A stretch of DNA of 64,000 nt from Trichobilharzia szidati (taxonomy: Eukaryota; Platyhelminthes; Trematoda; Strigeidida; Schistosomatidae), in assembly GCA_944472155.2 (NCBI GenBank), contig OX235279.1:57695564-57759563 (forward strand), in the 5' to 3' direction. This document shows positions 11,114 through 21,215 of the stretch, in pieces. The notes under the pieces are model-generated. The model was not told where the DNA came from and ran no database searches. It saw only the letters and a program-made list of their open reading frames with translations. Every line of letters starts with the position of its first letter. Positions within the stretch are counted from its first letter, which is position 1. The translations under genes and the position numbers were made by a program.

Positions 11114-11293
11114 AATGTTGGAGTCTCTGTCTGGATTCAACATAGAACTTGGCACCGAAGTGCAGCAGTTCGAGTTGCCACGTTCCAAATAGCACACAAA
11201 GGTAGACAAGAAAATGAGTGAAGAGAATCAATAGAGTTTCGACAAGTATAAGAGTGAAATAGAATGAATAATGGTAGAAAGGAATGTGAAAGA

Positions 11294-14200
11294 TTACAGA
11301 GACTGAATACATCTGCGCCATTGACAACGATTTTGGCCCATGTCACCTATTGTCTCCGGCCATTGATTCTTAGAGTCCCGAGGGCCCCAACCCGGAAGTC
11401 TGCATCTCCCTACCTGACTCAGTTTAACTGTCAGGGATTTCATGGATTGATGCCATGTTTTTGTTTGGTCACCACTTACTCTTTTCCAACCTGCACCTAT
11501 ATCAGCTAGTAATGCCCGTCGGGGGAGGCGATGGTTAGGCATGCGCAGCACATGACCTAGCCATCTCAATCTTTGTAACTTTATAGCCTCTTCGATTGAT
11601 TTTCCCTCTTTGCCCAACACTCTATGCCTAACGTCAACATTAATTACCCTATTATACCACCTAACGTGAGAAAGAGATCGTAGACATCTATGACCAAAAA
11701 CAGTCAACTTTTTCATGTCTTCAACTCGTATTGGCCATGTTTCAGAGCCATAGAGAAGGACGGAGGGAACTGCTGAGCAGTACACACCTCCCTTGGTTGA
11801 TAGCCGGATGTCACGCCTACGCCAGGGATGATCTAAGTTAGCGAAAGCAGCTCGAGCTTTTTGGATCCGTGCTGAGATTTCGTCACCAATCAATCCGTTG
11901 GTGCTGATACAACTCCCCAAATAGGTGAAGTGGTCAACATGTTCTATCACTTCACTCCCTATCACTAAGCTAGGAGTTGACGTAGTTCAGTCCTGTAGCA
12001 GCATCTTGCATTTTACAGGGGCGAATCGCATGCCAAACATACGAAGGTTGCTGCTCAAGGTGTTCAGAAGACTCTGCATTTTGTCAGCATCCTCCCCTAA
12101 CAGGACTATGTCATCTGCATATTCTAAGTCCATAAATCTATTTCCCGGTAACAAGTCGATTCCTAAGTCGTTAAGTTCAGTTAAGGATACTTCCATTAGC
12201 ATATCTACGATGGAGTTAAACAGAAATGGGGAAAGTGGACATCCCTGACGGACACCACTGGTTGTTATCAATTCAGATGACAATTCCCCATGAGCCCTTA
12301 CACGGCTACGTAAGTTTGAGTAGAGTGATTTGATTAGTGCAATGTACTTTCTTGGCACTCCCTTCACAGTCAAACATTGCCATAGTACCTTTCGATCCAC
12401 GGAGTCGAAGGCCGCCTTCAAGTCAAGAAATATGGCAACTGTTGGACGCCTAAAAGTGTGTCTATGTACTAGGATCTGTCGGAGAGTGAAGATATGATCT
12501 ATGCACCCTCTACCTGGCCTAAAGCCTGCTTGATTTTCCCTCGTTTGTTCCTCCCGAGTTCTGCTTAGTCTGTGCATAATTACTGAGCCTAGGATTTTAG
12601 AAACTATGTTCGTTAGGCTGATCCCCCTATGATTATCACATGAGGACTTGTCTCCCTTCTTGAATATTGGTATAATAAGCGACTTACCCTGATCTGATGG
12701 AACCGTCTCTGATTCCCAGACGTTACCTACTACCTAAGTTAAACTACATCCTAGTATGTCACCCCCATATTTAAACACCTCCGGAATAATTCCGTCAGGT
12801 CCTGCCGCTTTGCCTCGTTTCAAATTACAGGTAGCTTTTGTGACCTCACTTACAGACGGCGGGCCAGTGTCTCTTTCCCATTCGGGTGTGGGCTGGATGG
12901 CGGGGAGGTTCAGTGTGGCTGTAGGCAAGTTAAATTGTTCCTCAAAATGTCCTTTCCAGCGTTCAAGGAGTCTATCTTGAGAGCTAATTAAGGAGCCATT
13001 TTTCTCAGAAATAGTCTCACTTATGATTTGCCTTCTCCCACCCGTTTCCCTGATGAGTCTAAAGAGTTGCCTAGTGTTGCCTATAGCCGGTGCTCTTTCC
13101 ATCTCTTTCGCTTTTGTCAACCACCACTGTTCACGGTCCTTGCGGAGACTTTTCGTAAGTTTCCTTTTGTGCAGCTTTCGCTCCTCATTGAATTCGGAGC
13201 TCGCCGGGATAAGTCTTCTGGCATCTATCAGTTCGGATGAGGCAGTCGAAATCCAGTGGTTTTTACTCACATTTGGATTTACCTTATTCACAGCTTTTGC
13301 AGCTGTATCTATGGCTGACTGAATATTCTTCCAGGCTTCTTCAGGGTGAGCGCAGCTGTCGAACTCAGATATGTGTTTAGCTAGTTCTTCCTCAAATAGG
13401 GACTTAGTTTCCTGGTCGAGCTGGGGAAGTGATGGGTTTACCGCCGGCTGTTTCCTACGCCCGTTCAGTCGTAAGCACACACGAGCGCAGACCAGTGCGT
13501 GATCGGTATCTATACACGTGTTCCAGAAGGAGCGACAATCTCCTACCGACCCACGCCAACGATAACTTATTGCTATGTGGTCTATTTGTGTCCAGTGTTG
13601 GTTTGATTATGGGGGCGCCAGGTCAAACAGTGTCTCCCCTTCTGTTTGAAGTTAGTGCTTACAAGAAACAAATGATTATCTGAACAGAATTGTAGGAGAC
13701 GGTCACCGTTGTGGGTTCGCTGGCACGGAATTCCGTATGTGCCACCGACATTCTTCTCAGATTGACACAATTTCCCTACTTCAGCATTAAAGTCACCAGC
13801 TAGAACGACTATATCTGAGCGTTTAGCCTTTTGCAGCAGACTAGACAGCTTTTGGTAGAACTCATCCTTCGTTTCATCCGAACTGTAGTCAGTGGGGGCG
13901 TAGGCGGAAATTACGAAAAGGCATCGGCGAGTAGTGCAGTCCTTTCTCCTTTTTACTGATCCGTTCAGACGGACAGCACACATTCGGCTATCTACCGGGA
14001 TCCAGTCAAGTAATGTCTTTTCTGCACTAGTACTCAAAGCTATCCCAACACCAGCTAATCCTCGTGAGCTAGCCGTCGCATCTCTTGACACCCTCAAGGT
14101 GAATTTTGCAGATTCATCCTGTTGGCCAGATGGGGTTAGGTGAATAACCACACTTGGGTCTTGTATGCGTGTTTCTGAAACACAACATACATCAATGGCT

Positions 14201-14433
14201 CGGGATGCCAGAGTCTTGGCTAGTGATGCTTGTTGTCCTATTTGGCAAAGTGTCCTAACATTAAATGCTCCTATATGAAATTGGTGGCGTGGCTTTAGGA
14301 GACTATCGATGGTGGTTTTTTGGCTTCCGTCGTTTTTAGTGCACACAGAGTGAAGAGGAAGTGAAGGGCCATTAAGTAGAGGAGTTGCATTAGTAGAAGG
14401 AAGGTAAGATAATAGAGATGAAGATGAAGACAA
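11294..14433 (-). pseudogene. Family A pol: APE endonuclease, RT, C-terminal domain
   Basis: The endonuclease frame runs from 14433 to 13582. It shows [43 protein letters not shown] and NGDRLLQFCSDNHLFL, the core motifs of APE-type nucleases. A frameshift near 13590 leads into 13557-12734, which ends with GKAAGPDGI of the RT start and an in-frame TAG. RT continues through [43 protein letters not shown] and the catalytic EYADDIVLL (about 12130) to a TGA at about 11985. The last part (11965-11294) has [19 protein letters not shown] and [10 protein letters not shown]. The start Met at 14433 follows no clear signal and is provisional. Confidence 0.9.
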
Positions 14434-14830
14434 AGGTGAGTGAGGAATAGAGAGGTTTCGCGTGCTCTTCGGGTTGTGAGGGCGATTGTTACTTCCTGGC
14501 TGCCCACACCGTGGAAGTTGGTTGCGCGACCGCAGAGTCCAGGGGACAACTGCTTGAGGCCGGTCACACGCGGCCTGTTTTTGTTTGTTATTTTTTATTT
14601 GGTGTGTCTCAGTAGCATATTTATCACTTCTGCCCTGTGACAGGGCAGCAGGAAGCGCGGTCGTTGTTAATCCGGGCCCCTACCGATCCGGCATGGTATT
14701 TTGAGTCATAGGATTGGGTTGGGTAACTGCTTTGTCTAACCGCTATCCAAAAAACCTTTCTGACATGGTAGGACCTCAAGTGACATTAGTCTCAGCCAGT
14801 ATAGCTTGTTGGGTTATTGCGGTGTTCAAG

Positions 14831-14867
14831 CCCGACCACCACGTCAAGGTAACAGCTTTCGGTCGGG
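14831..14867 (-). ncRNA. Candidate HDV-like ribozyme core at LINE 5' end
   Basis: The first seven bases of the element on the minus strand (CCCGACC, 14867-14861) pair perfectly with GGTCGGG at 14837-14831. Between them an ACC/GGT helix encloses a 7-nt loop (TTGACGT). This matches helices P1 and P3 with loop L3 of HDV-like ribozymes, which cut immediately 5' of P1, and P1 here starts exactly at the element boundary. The sister element (43662-43698) has the same helices and spacing. Helices P2 and P4 could not be assigned with confidence. Confidence 0.5.
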
Positions 14868-14878
14868 AATGTTGGAGT

Positions 14879-16164
14879 TAATAAAATTAATTTTAAAAAG
14901 CATTTTCCAGAAAACTGCACTAAGAATTATGAATACTCAACATGATTTTGCGAGTTACTCAGTAGAAATCATGTACTCAGAATTTGCGATCACCTAAATG
15001 TTATAACTTTTAATTTGTGAATATTATTTTTCAAGAATATTGTAGTTGTAGCGAAATATGCAGACAAGGCAGTCATCCACACTAAGTGAATTATTACTAA
15101 GTGACTGATAAAAGTTTAATTAATGCATCACTTCTAGAATGAAAAGATGAGTTCAGTTTTGAGTAAGTTAGTGTGGAGCCTATCAAACACTAATCTAGAC
15201 CTTCAAATGTTCCTGACAAACTTGTGTTCATTCCGTTATGGGTAAAATTTATTTTGGTAAAGTCTCACAGTGTTATACATTAATATTTACTGATGAGGTT
15301 TCGAGCACGATTTATTGCTCATAATCATATCAAGGTGTCCAGTCAGTTACAGCATCAGTACTACGCCTAGTCACTTTGTCTCAGGCACTAAAACATAGCG
15401 ACATCGAATGAATCACTAAACTACTCAACACTAGCAGAGCGCAAGTAAGTTAAGCAAGTTAAATCGCTTATGTCTCAGATGACAAATTAAAACATATTAA
15501 ACTAACGTAGTTATAAATAATTCAGCCAAAATATTCGTATCACCTTACAAAAGAGAAACACTGAGAATAGCTAAAATTATATGGATTCTGTGTTGGAATT
15601 AGTGGATGAACGACAGACGAATATACATTTGTGGTTTATAGAAAGATGATGAGTGAACGAACAAATATTTCAAACTAAAACGGGATTCAATACTGCATAG
15701 TTTCTAACAGTCTGGATGGGAATTAAAAATTCACTATGAGTGAATTAAATATAAAAGAGACTTCATAAAGATATATTTTACTGATACTTATATAGAGGAA
15801 ACTAAAAACAACAACCTTAAGCAAAGATGTGGAAATGAAGTCAGAATAAAATCAGAGATAATGTGGAGACAAAATCGGAGTATCATTTGGATTCAGACTA
15901 ACAGTCACTAGATTATTAACTCAGAGTTCTAACAATTGAACTAGCGAATTCAGTTGGCTACCGCTTGCATTTTAATCAAATAATTTGGATCAGTGAGTGG
16001 TATCATAATGAAGAAATTTATAAGCTAGGACCTCATTAATGACTGGGTCTTGTAGTACAGTTGGTAGGGTATCAAGCAGTTCAATACTACCTACGTTGAG
16101 TATTCAACATATAACAGTCTCTCCCATACAATCAAGAAAACAGACAGAGAGATTGGTTACAGGA
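14879..16164. other. Non-coding stretch downstream of the CISD3-like gene
   Basis: Apart from a dispersed repeat at 15225-15345 I see no gene or RNA. The sequence is AT-rich with short frames only. Confidence 0.5.
15225..15345 (+). repeat. Dispersed repeat 'CTGATGA-GTTTCGAGCAC' copy 1
   Basis: Sequence including TCACAGTGTTATACA, ACTGATGAGGTTTCGAGCAC and TTATTGCTCATAATCATATC matches 17126-17225 on the same strand and 21080-21215 on the opposite strand. The family is not recognised; a link to Penelope-like or LTR elements is possible. Confidence 0.75.
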
Positions 16165-16275
16165 TTTTCATCATGAGCTGACATTGGTTAGAGAACCATT
16201 GGAAAACCTGAGAGTATTAGACAGCTTTTTCGTCCTAGTTTGGGACTCTTCAGTGGCGTAATTACATTTGAAGAA
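16165..16275 (-). mobile_element. Decayed Sm-alpha-like SINE piece with [20 protein letters not shown]
   Basis: On the minus strand it reads CTGAAGA, GTCCCAAACTAGGAC and GAAAAAGCTGTC, followed by a tail with GGTTTTCCAATGGTTCTCTAA. Stem II is perfect, but the core is CTGAAGA (a permitted variant of CTGANGA) and stem I no longer pairs. The same tail occurs at 19985-20060 and in both arms of the palindrome at 38631-39259. Confidence 0.7.
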
Positions 16276-16343
16276 AAGACAGTGGAGGCGTGCTATTTTC
16301 TGTATTTGAAAAGCATTTATATAAGACTGTACATACGTTGGCT

Positions 16344-16349
16344 TTTATT
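16344..16349 (-). terminator. Candidate poly(A) signal of the CISD3-like gene
   Basis: AATAAA on the minus strand, 38 nt after the stop codon. Another AATAAA overlaps the last codons of the gene. Which one is used cannot be told from sequence. Confidence 0.45.
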
Positions 16350-16387
16350 TTTGAAGACTAATTGAAGATTATTGAGACAAGTGCTAT

Positions 16388-16490
16388 TCATTGTTTTATT
16401 TGAAATTGTACTTCTTCACAGTTATGACTTCCATCACAATACGGCGGTTCTGAAGTACGCTTACAAGTACAGAACCATACTTCGCTTCGT
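16388..16490 (-). CDS. CISD3: CISD3-like exon 3 (second CDGSH motif)
   Basis: Acceptor TTTGTTTCAG|A completes the split Gln codon (CA|A). It encodes RSEVWFCTCKRTSEPPYCDG and SHNCEEVQFQIKQ, then TGA. A LINE 3' end starts only about 48 nt upstream of this exon. Confidence 0.92.
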
Positions 16491-19400
16491 CTGAAACAAA
16501 ATGATAAGCACATAAAAATATCATTATTAATAACTGTCGATTCTGGATTCAACATAGAACTTGGCACCGAAGTGCAGCAGTTCGAGTTGCCACGTTCCAA
16601 ATAGCACACAAAGGTAGACAAGAAAATGAGTGAAGAGAATCAATAGAGTTTCGACAAGTATAAGAGTGAAATAGAATGAATAATGGTAGAAAGGAATGTG
16701 AAAGATTACAGAGACTGAATACATCTGCGCCATTGACAACGATTTTGGCCCATGTCACCTATTGTCTCCGGCCATTGATTCTTAGAGTCCCGAGGGCCCC
16801 ACCGGAAGTCTGCATCTGCATAATTCACAAGATTTTGGCTCGTCACTTCAACACGTTAACCTTAATTTCTGGCAATGTCCCGTGTGCGTACTGATGAAAT
16901 CACCAAACTAGACAGAAGCAGATATTTGATGGTTCCAGATTATCAAGAGTTTCTTAACTGGTGTTCAACTTGAAAGCAACAAATCCAATATCTGAATGCT
17001 AAACATACAGCATACTCAGACAAAATTGATTTCCTTTCCTGTTGTTGCTAGTTTCGGTTCATCTGTGTCTAAGTGAGTTTGGTGTAACTCAGGGGTTACA
17101 CATTATTGGATGGCATCAGCTAATGAAATTCACAACACTCCATTATGGATAAGATTTTATTTTGATAAATCACAGTGTTGTACAGTAATATTAACTGATG
17201 ACGTTTCGAGCACAAACTGTTGTTTAAACCACGTAGGAAGGTCTAGACTTCCTGGTTGGGTTCCTCGGGATCGTAAAAACCAATAGGTGAAGACAATTAG
17301 TGATACGGCACAAGATCGTTCTCAATCACAGTGCAGATGCATTCACTCTTTGTGGTTTATCATATCCAATCAAACCCTATTCATCTTCCATATTACTATT
17401 CTTTTCCCCTTGCACTTCTGTTTATTATCTCTCTTTTGAATCTCTGTTTACTGTTTTCTCTTGCTTTGTGTGCTACTTGGAGTGTGGGAACTCAAACTAC
17501 TGCACATCTGTGCAAAGTTCTACGTTGAATCCAGTCAGTCAGTTGCATTATTGCATTATTTATCAAACCTGTTTTGTAGTCTTATTCATTTCGATTATAA
17601 GCTCTTTAACTTCTGTACTGAAATGACCAAACCGCAGAACCTCAAACTGATATACTTTTTTAATGTTTCGTATGCACTACTGTATTATTATTTTTAATAT
17701 ATACATGAGTAACACGTGTGCCAGACTACATAGTTGAATGACTTACCCAACACTACGCCTATCACACCGTTATTCAACATATGGTTCCGATTCAGAACAG
17801 TTGTTCAACAAACACCCCTACCGTCGAAAATCTATAACCTCTCCACGTCTTCCTTTTCAAGTAGTGAAGCAGGACAAAGTAAACTGCTGCATACTAGCAC
17901 TCTGGAGTGCCGGAAAATCCCAAGACGCATATCTTATGAGATAAATTGTACTCATCGCTTAGTAATACAATTCACTATCTACGACTACAAGAATGCAATT
18001 AGTGAATAAAACGACACAAATGTACACTAGTCATTCAAATTACACCAATACATTGAAAACATGAAACTGCATTTTAAAAATGCTAGGAGCATATGTGAGA
18101 AAAATTACGAGCTAACACAACAAACTCACTGTTTATAAACTAAACGAATTGGTTTGAACTCTGGCTTGTTGATTTTAAAAGCTGGGTTCGCTCCCAATAT
18201 ACGGATGTGATGCCCATCACAGAATGGTTGACGTTTACTATGGCCACAAGAACACCACCAGTACACTTCATTAGGTTCACAAATCATATGGAATGGTCTC
18301 TTTCCTGCAATTTTCGCCTTTTTTCTCGGATCTGTCAAGGCGACCTCTATAATGTTAATAATAAATCAATTAGTGTTACTAACAGTAAGTAGGTTTGTTA
18401 TGCTAAACAAATCATTCATGAGAAACAGGTCACAACAAATGAGGATCAAAACGAAAGTAATTAGTGATCACTTACTGTAATTTAATTTGTGTCATGCAGT
18501 GGTCATTAATAAGCACAGCGTAACAATAGCGAAAAAGATTGACAAATACAGATGAGTTGTTTATCAGCGTCAATTGCAATCAACACTATTAAAACAACAA
18601 ACCTTGCACTCATTCCTTTATTTACAAGAGATATTTGATACTTCTTTTTTGGCTCCTAATTTGGTTCTCTTCGAAATTGAATTCCTGTCACGTATTTGTT
18701 TTCAGTAGCTTTGGAGTCATATAAATTAACACCGCTTTTCCAGAAGATAACACGCTGTATCTATTTCTATGAATGGCAGATCACATTCAACCTCCTCATC
18801 ATAAATTCGACCCGTCGTCACACGCTCATCATTTCTGACTCTCTATCTTTCTCTTACTAGGAACTCGTTTCTTGATAATATCATATCCGTTTGAATTAAG
18901 TTCTTATGCATGCGTTTGAATACAACACTTTTTATGGGTGCCAAAGTTAACAAAAATTTGAGGACACTACAGACCATGTCCATTTTATAAGACCCCTTCA
19001 ACTTTATTGATTTAAATGTGCAAAAGAAATAACCTGACAATGAGAACTTGAGGTTTATATTTTGTTTAAAGTCAAGACACTAATCAAAAATACTGCACTT
19101 GAAGTACGACAGTAAACTGAAGGCACTGTAAAAGCAGAATGCATAAAAATTTGGAAAAAAATGTAGTTTACTTCTTCTGTCAACCAACACTTAAGTGATC
19201 AAAAAGAAGTGAACTTGTGTCTTGCTTATTTATATCATTTAGCATCATATTCGTAGCTTTCAGGTTTACCAGCAGCTATTCATGTTAAAATGGGAACGAA
19301 TTCAAAGCAAGAGGACTTAAGGGCCAGTTAGTGTCATGAATTACTCCTAATTTAAAAACTTTTCTTATCACGTTTCAGAAAGACTTAACAGAAGCGTCCA

Positions 19401-20702
19401 AAGAAGACATGGAGGAAATCGTGTGAAGAGGAGTTGAAACAGTATGGACTAACATGGATGCAGGTGAAAAGTACAGCAGAAGACAGAAACAAGTGGAAAC
19501 GTGCAGTTGAAGCCCTATGTTCCACTAGGAACCCAAGGGAACAATAATAAAAATAATAATAACAGAAGCGTGTTCCCTGCAAACACCTAGATAACAGATT
19601 CTATTCGGAGAGAATTCGAAGACTGGCAATTAATGGTGTGAGGCGTATTAATTGAATACGTGGTGTGTCACACTGCCACACTAATACTATGCTTGGTTTT
19701 TTACTGTAGGAAACTGTTATACTTAATATCAGTAAAAAGTTTGAGCATTGTGGATTAGATCAAATAAAGTATAATTATATTTCAATAGCTTACACACAAT
19801 GATAACAAAACTTATCATTGTGTGTAAGCTATTGAAATATAATTATACTTTATTTAAACTGTCATACATTACAATAAATGGATTTCTTGTGCACTGTGAA
19901 ACGAATTCATAACACTCGATAAATTATTATTTCGTAAGAGTCGTTGGGTACCATCTCAGTATCTGAATGACAAAATGCTCTCCTACTGCTGAAAATTCCC
20001 CAACAAGGATGAAATAGCTGTTGTGTTCTATGGTTTTCAATAGTTTTCTGATTGCTGTTCGTAAAGACTTCTACAATGATGGTAATATTTTCTAAACATT
20101 CAGGCTGTCATTATGCTGAATTCGAATGCGAACCTAATACTCAAAAAACTTATAAATTTAAGAATATTGAAACCAGGAAAATGGATTGTAAAAATAAATA
20201 TGTCACCGGAAGACGGTGTGTACTATGCTGGAGTATCGCAGCATAAAAGTCGACCAGATAAGCTACACTGAAATATTACTATGGAAACTCATCAGTATGC
20301 TTCTTTCGTAGAATTTTTTATGGAAAGTAAAAACGAAAAAGTTATTGAAACTAACAGAAATAAGCTAAATAAACATAGGTTACATTATCTATTACCTAAA
20401 TCATATTTGTTAGTCGGTTGACATACTATTTAAGGGTGAAATGTGAAGATGATTATGTAAAACGTAAGATTAAATAAAACATATTTTAAAAGGATTACAA
20501 TGCATTTATATTTACTCTAAATACCTTGAAATCGTGGAGTTTCCGGATGCGGTAGAGGTCTTCGCTCACAGTTTTCATCGAAACGCTCATGGTGTGGACG
20601 ATAAAGTGTACCAGAAGGTAAATAACGTCCACTACAGTGAGGTATGACAATGCATGGACGTATTTTCAGTAGATATAAAGGAATCTTATAAAAATTGTCC
20701 AT
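16388..20702 (-). CDS. CISD3: CISD3-like mitochondrial double-CDGSH iron-sulfur protein (3 exons)
   Basis: Exons 20702-20525, 18346-18130 and 16490-16388 join in phase to 165 codons plus TGA. CDGSH proteins bind a [2Fe-2S] cluster through three Cys and one His. Two such motifs are present: C91-S-C93, S96, P100, C102-D-G-H-H106 and C139-T-C141, T144, P148, C150-D-G-S-H154. Two motifs in one short soluble protein is the mark of CISD3 (MiNT) of the mitochondrial matrix; CISD1 and CISD2 have one motif and a membrane anchor. The first 59 residues (MDNFYKIPLYLLKIRPC...) are basic and hydrophobic, without acids before Glu39, as expected of a targeting sequence. The first motif has His where Ser/Thr/Ala is usual. 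The protein is longer than human CISD3 (127) because of the N-terminus. Exons 2 and 3 are secure; exon 1 rests on phase match, splice sites and position. Confidence 0.9.
16538..16815 (-). mobile_element. Family A LINE 3' fragment
   Basis: Nearly identical to 11135-11412 of the full-length element: 3' end of pol ([14 protein letters not shown] codons) and 3' UTR ending GTTGAATCCAG. A few bases are lost near 16800 (CCCACCGG for CCCAACCCGG). 5'-truncated; no clear target-site duplication. Confidence 0.88.
17126..17225 (+). repeat. Dispersed repeat 'CTGATGA-GTTTCGAGCAC' copy 2
   Basis: Matches 15225-15345 and the reverse complement of 21080-21215, with ACTCCATTATGGATAAGATT, TCACAGTGTTGTACAG and ACTGATGACGTTTCGAGCAC. 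Confidence 0.75.
17232..17530 (+). mobile_element. Diverged family A LINE 3' fragment
   Basis: It follows the 3' region of the family: GACTTCCTGGTTGGGTTCC, a CAATAGGTGA segment, and the 3' UTR ending TCTACGTTGAATCCAG. The tail is CAGTCAGTCAG. It differs from the other copies at about one base in five, so it is an older subfamily. Confidence 0.8.
18130..18346 (-). CDS. CISD3: CISD3-like exon 2 (first CDGSH motif)
   Basis: Acceptor ATTATAG|AG and donor AAACA|GTGAGT (phase 2). It encodes VALTDPRKKAKIAG, the first CDGSH motif WWCSCGHSKRQPFCDGHH and the linker FKPIRLVYK. Confidence 0.9.
19398..19559 (+). mobile_element. Short family B LINE 3' end with target-site duplication
   Basis: Flanked by TAACAGAAGCGT at 19386-19397 and 19560-19571. 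The 162 bp encode RPKKTWRKSCEEELKQYG, then DRNKWKRAVEALCSTRNP, the last residues of the family B pol. It ends in an (AAT)n-like tail. Strongly 5'-truncated. Confidence 0.9.
19762..19855. repeat. Perfect 44-bp inverted repeat with 6-nt loop
   Basis: The arm 19762-19805 is the exact reverse complement of 19812-19855; the loop is CAAAAC. As RNA it would fold into a long perfect hairpin in CISD3-like intron 1. Confidence 0.97.
19985..20060 (+). mobile_element. Decayed [10 protein letters not shown] SINE tail
   Basis: CTGAAAATTCCCCAACAAGGATGAAA followed by TAGCTGTTGTG and TGGTTTTCAATAGTTTTCTGA parallels the tails at 39135-39235 and 16165-16275. The [14 protein letters not shown] is degraded (CTGAAAA for CTGANGA). 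Confidence 0.6.
20525..20702 (-). CDS. CISD3: CISD3-like exon 1 (targeting sequence)
   Basis: ATG at 20702-20700 opens 59 codons plus one base. The donor is CAAG|GTATTT (phase 1), which joins AG|GTC of exon 2 as GAG (Glu60). This phase agreement supports the exon, although its sequence has no conserved domain. A good acceptor, TTTCCCTAG, lies 13 nt before the ATG. Confidence 0.7.
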
Positions 20703-20714
20703 CGAAATATTCAA

Positions 20715-20735
20715 TCTAGGGAAATAAAAAAATAT
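20715..20735 (-). promoter_or_regulatory. Candidate splice or trans-splice acceptor before the CISD3-like ATG
   Basis: A pyrimidine-rich tract ending TTTCCCTAG lies on the minus strand with its AG at 20717-20716, 13 nt upstream of the ATG. It could accept a spliced leader or a 5'-UTR exon. Confidence 0.5.
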
Positions 20736-21079
20736 CGAGAAGTGAGAGTTTAGGAGTATGAATCCTTGTTCATCGAGTCTGCACCCAACACATGCAATAG
20801 GAATGACTTAATGCAAATACCAGAAATATAGAAGATATTAATACCGCCAGTCATATCAGAAGAGGATAATAAATAATCTTAAAATTCTATTTCAATTCAA
20901 GCACATTACAACATTCTAACATGTTACTTATTATGACTATAAAAACACTTGTCTTATTTCCCATCTAGTTGTATTTGATCAATAACACTCATATTATTAT
21001 TTCTGAATGTACATTATCTCATATTGAATTTTATTCCAATATCTAATCGATTCCACACATGTATATAAATGAAAGAAAA

Positions 21080-21215
21080 AGTTGTGTGAGCAACTTGATA
21101 TGATTATGAGCAATAATTTGTGCTCGAAACGTCATCAGTTAATATTTCTGTATAACACTGTGATTTATCAAAATGAAATCTTATCTATAATGGAGTTATA
21201 CTCTATTACAGTGCC
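21080..21215 (-). repeat. Dispersed repeat 'CTGATGA-GTTTCGAGCAC' copy 3
   Basis: The reverse complement matches the copies at 15225 and 17126 over more than 100 bases, including TTTTGATAAATCACAGTGTT and ACTGATGACGTTTCGAGCAC. Confidence 0.8.

Larger units (their letters stand above)
11125..14867 (-). mobile_element. Near-complete family A non-LTR retrotransposon (RTE/SR2-like)
   Basis: The element is exactly bounded by an 11-bp target-site duplication, AATGTTGGAGT, at 11114-11124 and 14868-14878. On the minus strand it has a 5' UTR of about 430 nt (14867-14434), a pol with an APE-type endonuclease, reverse transcriptase and a C-terminal domain, a 3' UTR (11293-11125) and a short CAGACAGAG tail. 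The length of 3743 bp fits a full-length RTE-type element. Three visible lesions silence it: a frameshift near 13590, a TAG near 12745 and a TGA near 11985. It lies downstream of the CISD3-like gene. Confidence 0.93.
16491..18129 (-). other. CISD3-like intron 2
   Basis: 1639-nt intron. It holds two LINE 3' fragments (16538-16815 and 17232-17530) and one dispersed repeat (17126-17225). Confidence 0.85.
18347..20524 (-). other. CISD3-like intron 1
   Basis: 2178-nt intron. It contains a LINE 3' fragment (19398-19559), a perfect hairpin (19762-19855) and a decayed [10 protein letters not shown] SINE tail (19985-20060). No further exon is seen. Confidence 0.7.

Noticed and set aside
13023..13322. 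Long plus-strand frames between 11925 and 14640
   Set aside because: They lie antisense to the family A pol and show no domain; they are shadows of its codon use.
16225..16260. Active [12 protein letters not shown] the minus strand at 16.2 kb
   Set aside because: Stem II and the core are close to consensus, but the stem I strands no longer pair.
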